From assembly GCF_002831645.1 (NCBI RefSeq), contig NZ_CP025117.1:2371001-2435000 (forward strand): a stretch of DNA of 64,000 nt, read 5' to 3'. This stretch comes from Olleya sp. Bg11-27 (lineage in GTDB: Bacteria > Bacteroidota > Bacteroidia > Flavobacteriales > Flavobacteriaceae). The position numbers were made by a program, and so were the translations under genes. The stretch's first letter is position 1. Every line of letters starts with the position of its first letter. The notes beneath the pieces are model-generated. The model saw nothing but the letters and a program-made list of their open reading frames with translations, searched no databases and had not been told where the DNA came from. Below, one piece after another: positions 55,721-64,000 of the stretch.

Positions 55721-58700
55721 ATGAAAAGAATAGTACTTATACTTACTTTTTTACTCATTGCCTTTCAGTCGATTGCGCAAACGTTTCCTGTGCAATTAAC
55801 ACCGCAAGTTACGCCGCCTTATCCTGTTTATATTTCAGAATATGCAAATACTAATAGCTTACAAGACAAAGTAAAGCTACAAGTCATACTAAATGATCTT
55901 ACGGTTAATGTTAACCAGATTCGTTTAAAATTATATATACAAGGGGAAGGGATTATAACCCAGAGTACGGATTTTGTGGTTGGTGCCGCACCTATTTTTT
56001 TAGAAGGTGGTATTCCATTACAAATAGGTGTTAATGAGTTAGCTCCCTATTTCGAGTTTCAAAATTTACAAGGTATTACACCAAACACCTATGGTAATGC
56101 TTTGCCAGAAGGGATTTATCAAATCTGTTTTGAAGTTTACGATAGTATGACCAATAATGTGCTATCTGCTAAAACCTGTAGCACTATTGTATTATTTCAA
56201 AATGAGCCACCATTATTAAACTTACCGTTTAACCAATCTATTATACAGGAACAAAATCCATTAAATATTGTTTTTCAATGGACGCCAAGACACATTAATG
56301 TTAGTAATGTGCAATATGAATTTAGCCTAGTAGAAATTTGGGATGATTATGTTGCGCCACAGGCTGCTTTTTTATCTACACCTCCTATTTTTCAAACTAC
56401 TGTATCAGAAACGACGCTTATTTATGGACCGACATTTCCGCAATTAATAACAGGAAGAAAATACGCTTGGAATGTGCGTGCTTTTGCACTAGATGGAGCA
56501 GAAGAAATTGGCGTATTTACTAATCAAGGACACAGTGAGATTTTTTGGTTTACTTACCAAATACCTTGCGATACACCATTGTTTCCAGAAGTTGAAGATT
56601 TAAGTGATAACCATGTCAAATTAACTTGGCAAGGCAATAGTGAGCATATAGATTATACCATAAAATATAGAGAAAAAAATGCAGATTCAGATTGGTACCA
56701 ATTAACAACGCCAAGAGAATACATTACTATAACTAGTTTAAATCTTCAGACTGCATACGAATATAAAATACAAGGTAATTGCGATTATGGCAGCTTTGGC
56801 GAAACTATAATTTATGAGTTTACAACACTTAGCGAAGAAGCCTCTGCTTATATTGGCTGTAATATAGAGCCAGATCCAGTAGATTTGTCTAATCAGGATA
56901 TTTTACCTGAGCTGTTTGTTTATGACATTATAAAAGCAGGAGATTTCCCTATAGTTGTTACAGCAATAGATCAAGAAATGTCGCCTTTTTCGGGTAGTGG
57001 TTTTGTGGTAATACCATGGTTAGCGTTTACGCGTGCTAAAGTTGAGTTTAATAATATTCAGGTTAATACTGATATGCGACTTATTGCGGGTGAAGTTAAA
57101 ACAACGTATGATGCGGATTGGGGAAGCATACAAAATTTAGATGGTGTTGTTGATGACGTATTTGGTGATAACGGTGCTATAACACAATATGATGCTAGTG
57201 GATTAGACATAAACCATGTGCAAGTTGGCGAAAATGGAAGTGTTGTTTTAGTAGATGAAAACAATGTAGAGCATACCATACAGGTCACCCTGCCTGTTAT
57301 TATAACGGATACTAATGGTGACCAATGGTTGATAGATGAAGATGGTAATGATACTGCTTTAGGACCACAAGCAGAAGGAGGTATACCAACATCAAGTAAT
57401 ACTACAGGTATAGCATCCAATGGTTCTGTAAACCAAATATCTTCTCCAGATGTTAGTGTGGTTTTTGAAAAATCAGGGTTTTATAGTACAGATATTTATC
57501 CAGAAAATGTAAATAACTCTTCTTCTCTTTTAAATAAATATGAAACAATTCCGACTGCCAACGGCGGGATATATAAGGTGCTTTATAAAGCTATTTCTAA
57601 TATAGCACAACATGATACAGATTTATTAAAAGCGACGGTAACTTTTTCTAACGGAAAAACTAAAGACGATATTATTTTTAAAACAACTGAAGGTACAGCT
57701 GTAGCTAACAGTTGGGATGGTAATACTGCAACCCTTACTTTAAATAAACAATTCAATTTTGCTAAAAGCGAAATGTTAGCAACAGTAAAACCAGAAGACT
57801 CTACGCAAAATTACACCATAGCTGGTAAAACTAACCTTTGGCATGTAAACCAACAATTTGTTAATGTAACGGTAGTCCCTTTAAATGGAGCTAGTTTTAG
57901 TGATGCAGATAAAGCAAGAATAAACGAGATATATAATCCAGCAGGTGTTAATTTTAACATTACCGTAGATCCAAAGTTAGCTATAGATCCTGCTATATGG
58001 AATTTAGAAAACACAACTCAGGAAATATTAGATATTGGCGACAGTAACTTATTGTCTAATTATACTGTTGAAGAACGGGCCATCTACAACTATTATAAAA
58101 CACAACGAGGGGTACAAGAGCAAATGTACTATGTTTTTCTAGCAACAGATATTACGACTTCAAAGCTAGCAACAAATGGTTTTATGCCTTTAAAAGGCCA
58201 GTATGGTTTTGTTTTTAAACAAAATAATCAAGCAGAGGTAACAGCGCACGAACTAGGACATGGTGTTTTTGGTTTACAGCATTATGAGGAATCTGGTACC
58301 GAGGACTTCTTGATGTATAATACTTATCCATCTGGTACAGAGTTTACACATATGGATTGGCAAACGATGCACGCGTCTGGATTGCAGTTTTATATGTTTC
58401 AAGGAGATGAGGATGGGGCGAGTACCACTCTAAATGGAATACCAGATAGATTTAAAAATACAATTAATAATACCTTCACGTTTATGACTATTGATGGAAG
58501 TTATATAACATTACCCTCTAATGTTAGAAGATTATCATTTGTAAATAGTCTTGACAACTTAGAGGTGTTTTCTAAATTTCCAACAGGTGCACTACTAGGT
58601 TTTGAATTAAACAATATAAAATATATAGCACAAATAGAAACTCCAACTCCTTTTAGTGATTCGATACTTTTGGATGAATTTACTTTTAATTACTTAGGCT

Positions 58701-61564
58701 TTATAGATCAGGCAACAGGTGATGATTTTCCAATAGAGGATGATAATAAAGCATATTTTGGAAAAGTAATTACTTTAACACTAACTGAATTTTCCAAAAG
58801 GCTTGGAACAATTGAAATAAATGATTTGTTATGGGATAATCCAGTTTCAGTAAATATATTATCAAATTATTCTCGATTTAGTAAATTTTATACAAGTTTC
58901 CCATCTGATCATATTGATATATCATATAGTGAGGAATCAGTTTTTTCTCAAACCTTTCAGTTAAATGAACAAAAAATAGCAAATGTTTTAGGAGAAAATT
59001 TAAATTGGGGCTCTAATTATTTGATGGCTTCAAAATTTGCTACTTTAAATAGCGCATATCCACTAATGTTTAAAGTCGCATTTGCTAGATTATTTAGAAC
59101 ATTAGATGCAGACGGAGCTTCTTATTTATTGAAAAATAAAACAAATTCCCAGTTAATTACAAAATATGTAGAGATTATAAATTACATTAAATCACTTAAT
59201 GATGATTGCGCTGCGTTTTTAGGTAATTTAACTGACGAAAGTTCAACTGATCAATTACAGTTATGTATTACAGGTCTTTCTGATAATGAAATAAAAGAAT
59301 TATCAATTTCGAACAAATTAAAAGCGATAAGTCTATTAATTAATAATTGGACGGTAACTGAGGAGCAAGAAAATCAGCTTATTAGACTTATAGAGTTTAC
59401 AGAACAACCAGATGTCGATGATTTACTTTTTGGTTTAAATAGTGTTTCAACAGTTGAAGGTGCGGATTATAATCTTTTAAGAAGATTAGTTTATAAAACA
59501 GATAATGATCATACTTATTTTCATGAAGATAATTTTAAGAAATTGATAAATGTTTTAGCTGAATTAACTGTTAAAAAATCATTAAATTTTAGAGAAGAGC
59601 TAGAAAACTTATTAGCAGATGAGTTGATTGAACGTAATATTAAATTTTATCACAAATCTTTTTGGGATACTGCCATGGCTGATTATATAGTAGCTTGGAA
59701 TTTTTTAAATGGTGAAGACATTTTTGTATATAATACCATAGTAAAATGGAAAACAGATTCTCAAACTAATGCCGATATTACAGTTTATACTGATAGGTAT
59801 GCGGGTTCTGATATTTTAGATACTACTGATCCTATCGTATTAACCCCTTATTCACCAATATATTTTACTAATAAATCAGGATTAAGTATGTTAAGTGACT
59901 TTAATAATGATTTACCTGTTTTAAGTCCGGCAATTTTAGCCTTGTATGCAAGTGAAGTTGGTTATACTCAAGTAATAGTTGATGGTATACAGGCTACCGT
60001 TGACGCTGCTAGTTTAGCTTCAGGCTTTGGTGCACTTATAAAAGGTCCTAGTATTGCTAGGAAAACGTTTATAATTGCTGATATGATTGGCTCTGGTGTT
60101 AGTATAACTACAGGAGTTGTTGGTTATACTAATTTAAGTACAGAGGGGAAAGCATTTGTTGACGCCTTAAATGTTTTAACATTAACAGTAGCAATAACTG
60201 ATGGTTTAAATACAACTAGTCTTAAAAATATTTTTGGAAAAGTAAAAACTCTTGATACTGCATTACCAGATAAGTCTGATGTAGATGATTTTTTAAATAC
60301 TTTAATTGCTGCGGAAGGTAAATTAAATGGAGTTGATCCTAATAAGATAAAGGAATCAAAAGTATGGCTTATTCATTTAGAAGCAGAATTAGCATTAAAT
60401 AATATTAATGATCTTGAGAATAAGATAGTTAAGGCGAAAAGGATATTAAGTACAGGGAGGCGATCTATCCTTATTGGAAAACTTGATAATTTCACAAGTT
60501 TAAAAACTTGGGTTGGTGAGTTAGATGATGTTGCTGATGTAGCCTTGATATCTAAACTTAATGATTTTGTTGATAACTCTAATTCTGTTTTAGGAAAATT
60601 GAATACCTATTTAAGAGACGCACCATTACATATATCTATAGATGAGGTTATTAAATTTAAACAAGCGTTAAAACAAACTAGGGGAATTGAATCTTTTAAG
60701 TTAATTGATGAATCTATAGGAGTTACAGGTAATATTTCAAAGTTTGCCTACGATAGTAACACGATAAATAAAGTATCAGAAATATCAGAATCTTCTTCTA
60801 ATTTTAGACAAGCTTTTGGTGGAAATTGGGAAGATGAATTAACCCAAATATTAAAAGGTAATAGCAATGCAAAGTGTTTAACTTGTGGAAACATAAACAC
60901 TACTAATACAATGTTAAAACGTTTACCATCTATGGATGAAATGTTAGAAAATCTTGAATATGTTTCTCAATTTCATAATAAAGACGGTATTGAATCTGTT
61001 TTTACTGCTATTAAAGGGAAGCCTTTAGATATTGCTAATTCTTATGCAGTAAATAATAGAGATGGTATTAATCATATGATTAGATATATGAAAAATAATC
61101 AAGATGAATTTACTAACTTAACTAGGTTTGAATTTAAATACTCAGATGAGTTTAATAACAGAGCAGATGTTTTGGTTGGGGATATAAAATATGAATTTAA
61201 AAGTTGGACATTTGGTACTAGTCATTGGACAAGTTTTTTTAATCCTACAGGTGATTTAAATGTTCAATTAAAAAGATATATAGAAAACACAACCGAATTA
61301 GAAAACCTAAAATATATTTTCAACGGAAACAAAGTCAATTCTAGTCAAATAAAAACAGCTTTTAAAAGTATGATGTACGATAACGCTACACAAAATTTAA
61401 CAGAAAGAGGAACGGAGGTATTTTATACTATTTGGGATAATACTAGTTTAAGAAATGATTTATTTGATTTATCTGAAACCGCAGGGAAAGTACCAATACA
61501 ACAATTTAAAGATATAGTTTCAGATCCATCGAATAGATTTTATAAATTTATAAAAGTAGAGTAG
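55721..61564 (+). CDS. Large polymorphic-toxin-like protein with metzincin motif and nuclease tip
   Basis: 1947 residues with a signal peptide (MKRIVLILTFLLIAFQSIAQ). N-terminal beta domains start FPVQLTPQVTPPYPVYISEY, the mark of a flavobacterial secreted family sometimes named TANFOR; an FN3 domain is at about 284-370. A metzincin zinc site HELGHGVFGLQH is at 843-854. Residues about 900-1700 are helical repeats and a hydrophobic stretch. Near the end a CxxC (C1719, C1722) precedes a domain with D1816 and E1825-F-K1827 (RADVLVGDIKYEFKSW), the PD-(D/E)XK pattern of nuclease toxins. I infer export, self-cleavage by the protease, and a DNA-cutting C-terminus. Confidence 0.85.
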   Translation: MKRIVLILTFLLIAFQSIAQTFPVQLTPQVTPPYPVYISEYANTNSLQDKVKLQVILNDLTVNVNQIRLKLYIQGEGIITQSTDFVVGAAPIFLEGGIPLQIGVNELAPYFEFQNLQGITPNTYGNALPEGIYQICFEVYDSMTNNVLSAKTCSTIVLFQNEPPLLNLPFNQSIIQEQNPLNIVFQWTPRHINVSNVQYEFSLVEIWDDYVAPQAAFLSTPPIFQTTVSETTLIYGPTFPQLITGRKYAWNVRAFALDGAEEIGVFTNQGHSEIFWFTYQIPCDTPLFPEVEDLSDNHVKLTWQGNSEHIDYTIKYREKNADSDWYQLTTPREYITITSLNLQTAYEYKIQGNCDYGSFGETIIYEFTTLSEEASAYIGCNIEPDPVDLSNQDILPELFVYDIIKAGDFPIVVTAIDQEMSPFSGSGFVVIPWLAFTRAKVEFNNIQVNTDMRLIAGEVKTTYDADWGSIQNLDGVVDDVFGDNGAITQYDASGLDINHVQVGENGSVVLVDENNVEHTIQVTLPVIITDTNGDQWLIDEDGNDTALGPQAEGGIPTSSNTTGIASNGSVNQISSPDVSVVFEKSGFYSTDIYPENVNNSSSLLNKYETIPTANGGIYKVLYKAISNIAQHDTDLLKATVTFSNGKTKDDIIFKTTEGTAVANSWDGNTATLTLNKQFNFAKSEMLATVKPEDSTQNYTIAGKTNLWHVNQQFVNVTVVPLNGASFSDADKARINEIYNPAGVNFNITVDPKLAIDPAIWNLENTTQEILDIGDSNLLSNYTVEERAIYNYYKTQRGVQEQMYYVFLATDITTSKLATNGFMPLKGQYGFVFKQNNQAEVTAHELGHGVFGLQHYEESGTEDFLMYNTYPSGTEFTHMDWQTMHASGLQFYMFQGDEDGASTTLNGIPDRFKNTINNTFTFMTIDGSYITLPSNVRRLSFVNSLDNLEVFSKFPTGALLGFELNNIKYIAQIETPTPFSDSILLDEFTFNYLGFIDQATGDDFPIEDDNKAYFGKVITLTLTEFSKRLGTIEINDLLWDNPVSVNILSNYSRFSKFYTSFPSDHIDISYSEESVFSQTFQLNEQKIANVLGENLNWGSNYLMASKFATLNSAYPLMFKVAFARLFRTLDADGASYLLKNKTNSQLITKYVEIINYIKSLNDDCAAFLGNLTDESSTDQLQLCITGLSDNEIKELSISNKLKAISLLINNWTVTEEQENQLIRLIEFTEQPDVDDLLFGLNSVSTVEGADYNLLRRLVYKTDNDHTYFHEDNFKKLINVLAELTVKKSLNFREELENLLADELIERNIKFYHKSFWDTAMADYIVAWNFLNGEDIFVYNTIVKWKTDSQTNADITVYTDRYAGSDILDTTDPIVLTPYSPIYFTNKSGLSMLSDFNNDLPVLSPAILALYASEVGYTQVIVDGIQATVDAASLASGFGALIKGPSIARKTFIIADMIGSGVSITTGVVGYTNLSTEGKAFVDALNVLTLTVAITDGLNTTSLKNIFGKVKTLDTALPDKSDVDDFLNTLIAAEGKLNGVDPNKIKESKVWLIHLEAELALNNINDLENKIVKAKRILSTGRRSILIGKLDNFTSLKTWVGELDDVADVALISKLNDFVDNSNSVLGKLNTYLRDAPLHISIDEVIKFKQALKQTRGIESFKLIDESIGVTGNISKFAYDSNTINKVSEISESSSNFRQAFGGNWEDELTQILKGNSNAKCLTCGNINTTNTMLKRLPSMDEMLENLEYVSQFHNKDGIESVFTAIKGKPLDIANSYAVNNRDGINHMIRYMKNNQDEFTNLTRFEFKYSDEFNNRADVLVGDIKYEFKSWTFGTSHWTSFFNPTGDLNVQLKRYIENTTELENLKYIFNGNKVNSSQIKTAFKSMMYDNATQNLTERGTEVFYTIWDNTSLRNDLFDLSETAGKVPIQQFKDIVSDPSNRFYKFIKVE

Positions 61565-61565
61565 A

Positions 61566-62597
61566 ATGTTTGAATTTAAAGATAAAATTAGGAACGTTAA
61601 AGAAGTAAGTTTTTTGAATAATGAATTATGTTTTATAGAGAATAATAAGTTAATAATAGGGGGTGTTTTACTTGATGTTTCTCCGATGTTATATAAAATT
61701 GATTCATTAAATAACATATGGATAAAAGATAATTTGTGGGAAAATTATCGATTTGATTTTATAACTAAAAGTCTTATAAAGTTAAATTTCAATATTAGTT
61801 TAAATTCAGATATTACTGAATATATCATTATTTTTAAAGATAAAAAAAGTAGATGTTTGTCTGTAAGAGATAATAGAGAAATAATAACTTTTAACGGAAT
61901 TGATAAAATTAAAAATTATTTTTCATTTCAAAATTATTTATTTATCAATCATATAAATTATCTTCAGAGCTATATTCTTCCAAACGTTAATTCAAAATGG
62001 CAATTCTCTTTCGATAATATAGGTACGTATCAGTTTCAAGGCCAAACAAAGGTTTATGAAGTTAAATCGTTTGTTGGGGTAGATAACAATGTGTTAATTT
62101 TAATGCTAAGTAATTGCAGAATAATTAGTTTAGATATAAATACAGGAGCATTACAATACGACATTAAATTGGCGGAAATTTATGGTAAAGATTCTGGTAA
62201 TTTTATCGATGTACACAATACGCTACATTTAGATATAAAAAATAATCGTTTACTGTTTTTAAGTAACCAGACTTTAGTACATATAAATCTTTCAAATTTT
62301 AGTCATACTTTAATAAAAGAATACCAACACGAAACTAAGGAGAAACAATGGCGTTTTATGAAAAACACCTTAGCAGAAGATGGATTACTTTATTTTACTG
62401 CAGATTATGCTTGGCAATATGTAACACCAAGCTATATAGGAGTTATGAATCCTAATACAGGAGATGTGTTATGGAGTCAACAGCTAGAGAAAACAGGAGG
62501 TATAAATGAACCACCACAAATAAGGGGCACAAAACTTTATATAAGAACGGTAACAAAAGATTTATACATTTTTGAGAAGCAAGATAAAAATATTTAA
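61566..62597 (+). CDS. Beta-propeller-like protein, probable immunity protein
   Basis: 343 residues. ATG one base after the toxin stop, so translation is coupled. No signal peptide, hence cytoplasmic, where an immunity protein to a nuclease is needed. The second half has PQQ/WD-like blades (IISLDINTGALQYDIKL, IGVMNPNTGDVLWSQQL, GTKLYIRTVTKDLYIFEK). Sequence family not recognised; the role is inferred from position. Confidence 0.75.
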   Translation: MFEFKDKIRNVKEVSFLNNELCFIENNKLIIGGVLLDVSPMLYKIDSLNNIWIKDNLWENYRFDFITKSLIKLNFNISLNSDITEYIIIFKDKKSRCLSVRDNREIITFNGIDKIKNYFSFQNYLFINHINYLQSYILPNVNSKWQFSFDNIGTYQFQGQTKVYEVKSFVGVDNNVLILMLSNCRIISLDINTGALQYDIKLAEIYGKDSGNFIDVHNTLHLDIKNNRLLFLSNQTLVHINLSNFSHTLIKEYQHETKEKQWRFMKNTLAEDGLLYFTADYAWQYVTPSYIGVMNPNTGDVLWSQQLEKTGGINEPPQIRGTKLYIRTVTKDLYIFEKQDKNI

Positions 62598-62617
62598 ATA
62601 ATTTTAATCTCCACTAT

Positions 62618-62646
62618 CGCCCGTTTGTAACGAGTGCCGAACAGAG
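62618..62646. repeat. REP-like repeat of the RAYT remnant, copy 1
   Basis: CGCCCGTTTGTAACGAGTGC then CGAACAGAG, repeated with two changes at 62864-62892. It sits 50 bp before the transposase remnant. Confidence 0.75.
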
Positions 62647-62696
62647 TAAGTAAACAAAAATAGAGCAAAAAGTTAAGGTGAAAATAAATTTATTTC

Positions 62697-63105
62697 ATGA
62701 GCAGAAAATACAAATTTCATAATAAGGAGGGATTATGTTTTGTGTCTTTTGCTACGGTAAACTGGACAGCTATTTTTACAGGTCAAAATTATTATACTTT
62801 TTTAGAAGAAAGTATAAACTATTGTAGGTTTGAGATTAAGAGGAGAAAGCATCTGCCTGCTAGCGCCCGTTTGTAACAAGTGTCGAACAGAGGAAAAAAA
62901 AATAATATAACAAAATATCAATTTTGGCAACATCACAATAAACCAATAGAATTATGGAGTACAAAAGTTATTCAACAAAAAAATAGATTATATCCACAAC
63001 AACCCTGTAGAGCGTGGTTTTGTAACGCAACAAATGGATTGAAAATATTTAAGTACCAGAAACGCTGAAGATGAGACCAAACAGTTTTAGAAATAGATAT
63101 ATAAT
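62697..63105 (+). pseudogene. Broken REP-associated tyrosine transposase (RAYT, IS200-like)
   Basis: The 5' piece 62697-62876 encodes MSRKYKFHNKEGLCFVSFAT and on to about residue 50, a typical Bacteroidota RAYT start. It runs into a repeat copy and stops. The 3' piece resumes near 62905: KYQFWQHHNKPIELWSTKV, then after a one-base shift DYIHNNPVERGFVTQQ, then a TGA in place of Trp, then KYLSTRNAEDE. The middle with the catalytic HUH and Tyr region is missing. Non-functional. Confidence 0.85.
62864..62892. repeat. REP-like repeat of the RAYT remnant, copy 2
   Basis: CGCCCGTTTGTAACAAGTGT then CGAACAGAG, 246 bp from copy 1 and lying exactly at the junction between the 5' and 3' pieces of the transposase. 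Confidence 0.75.
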
Positions 63106-63308
63106 AACAAGTTTTTTATTTTGTTTGATGGCATAATCAAGAAGTTTATACAGGCAAAATAAAAAAAATGGAATCGATGATGTTGATAATATTGTGTTTT
63201 AAAAAATAAATAGAAGCGCAGCAAATCACCCGAAATAAATTAAAATGAATAATAATATTTTTCAGTTTAACGAAAAAATAAACCTAAATAATTAAGTGCA
63301 AATTAATT

Positions 63309-64000
63309 ATGAAAAAAACCTACCTATTAATACTAGCCTTTTTGCTAACAGCAATTACCTTCGCTAACAAAGGTAAAGACAGTACAACTGTTGCTAAAAA
63401 GACCCGTACCTTTAAAACAGAGCCAGCTGCTACGTTATTAAAACCCAACGAGAGCTCTCCTGTAGTTACTAAAATACTACAATCACGCTCGTTTAAAAGT
63501 TTGGACACACAAATAGATGCTAATTTTTTTAATCTAGATAACCAAGCTCAAGAATTTACTAAAGAGTATATGGAAAACTTTGTAGTTCGTGACTCTGTAA
63601 TAAACGAGCAAATGACGGAGGCTATGGGCACTATGGATGCTTTGGAAGAAAATGGCAATTGGATTGAAACATTACTGCCCACAGATTTAGTAGAATTACC
63701 AATAGGTATAAAAAAGACAATAGGAGGTGTACAATATATATTAGGAATTAGTAGAGCAACATTTACTCCGGGTTATACAGAGTTGACCGCTTTTATGCGC
63801 ATTATTATACCACAACAAGGAGGCGATGGTAACCAAAAAGAACTCTTTTTTGGAGCTAATAACGTCCGCTTATCACATTCTGGAGGTTTAATAGGTGAGA
63901 CTAATTTAGTGTTATTAGGTAATGAGTCTTTTCCTATAAATGGGGGTAATGGTTTGGTGATTTTAAAAGGAGGGATGGACATGAGGACTGGTGATGTTAC
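63309..64000 (+). CDS. Large exported protein, partial (continues beyond window end)
   Basis: At least 230 codons, open to the window edge. Signal peptide MKKTYLLILAFLLTAITFA. The following region is unrecognised: charged start (KGKDSTTVAKKTRTFKTEPA), then LVELPIGIKKTIGGVQYILG and AFMRIIIPQQGGDGNQKELF with beta-sandwich character. It lies next to the toxin locus and may be part of a similar secreted system. Confidence 0.8.
   Translation, partial: MKKTYLLILAFLLTAITFANKGKDSTTVAKKTRTFKTEPAATLLKPNESSPVVTKILQSRSFKSLDTQIDANFFNLDNQAQEFTKEYMENFVVRDSVINEQMTEAMGTMDALEENGNWIETLLPTDLVELPIGIKKTIGGVQYILGISRATFTPGYTELTAFMRIIIPQQGGDGNQKELFFGANNVRLSHSGGLIGETNLVLLGNESFPINGGNGLVILKGGMDMRTGDV

Noticed and set aside
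62880-63068. A 62-residue protein gene
   Set aside because: It is the decayed 3' part of the transposase read through a frameshift; the real similarity changes frame midway.

Overview
The window is about 64 kb of AT-rich DNA from a member of the Bacteroidota, almost certainly the family Flavobacteriaceae. Evidence: promoters of the TTG-N19-TAnnTTTG type, weak Shine-Dalgarno sequences, lipoproteins with flavobacterial-style signal peptides, outer-membrane plug and beta-barrel families of this group, and REP-like palindromes of the GTCATTGCGA and GTCATTCTGA kinds. I cannot name the genus. No tRNA, rRNA operon, CRISPR array or complete insertion sequence was seen.

Layout. 1-5.4 kb: two tandem paralogues of a large secreted macroglobulin/plug protein and a lipoprotein. 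5.5-8.3 kb: divergent fahA and glyA. 8.36-10.74 kb: a gene-free array of nine ~270-bp repeats. 10.7-20.8 kb: mostly housekeeping genes (beta-helix lipoprotein, thioesterase, glutaminyl cyclase, SRP RNA, short-chain dehydrogenase, transaldolase, DUF2452 protein, MsrA, SelO), plus a structured RNA upstream of transaldolase whose relative lies near 41.4 kb.

20.8-39.7 kb is a stress or low-oxygen island. A cytoplasmic PAS histidine kinase with FixL-like spacing of a His and an Arg sits next to a response regulator whose receiver domain is fused to a CRP/FNR (FixK-like) DNA-binding module. Around it are eight TGAT-N4-ATCA-like boxes, each exactly 23 nt from the position where the flavobacterial -7 element begins (clear in seven, weak in one). 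They precede universal stress proteins, a TerB-like gene, a WG-repeat/ABC-exporter operon, a CbpA/CbpM/MscS operon, an FMN-binding protein, an Mla lipid-transport operon and a likely small RNA. I infer one FixL/FixK-like regulon; this is the strongest system-level signal in the window.

42.4-52.7 kb: a type I restriction-modification locus. hsdM and hsdS carry palindromic repeats translated in frame, hsdS is split at an A7 tract, and between hsdS and hsdR lie a GIY-YIG nuclease gene boxed in by near-identical repeats, two accessory genes, a decayed copy of the hsdR 5' end and an outer-membrane protein gene.

53.1-64 kb: a polymorphic-toxin locus. An outer-membrane barrel protein is followed by a 1947-residue secreted protein with an FN3-like domain, an internal metzincin motif and a C-terminal PD-(D/E)XK-like nuclease domain, then a beta-propeller-like protein in the position of an immunity gene. 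After it come a broken REP-associated transposase with its repeats and the start of another secreted protein that runs off the window.
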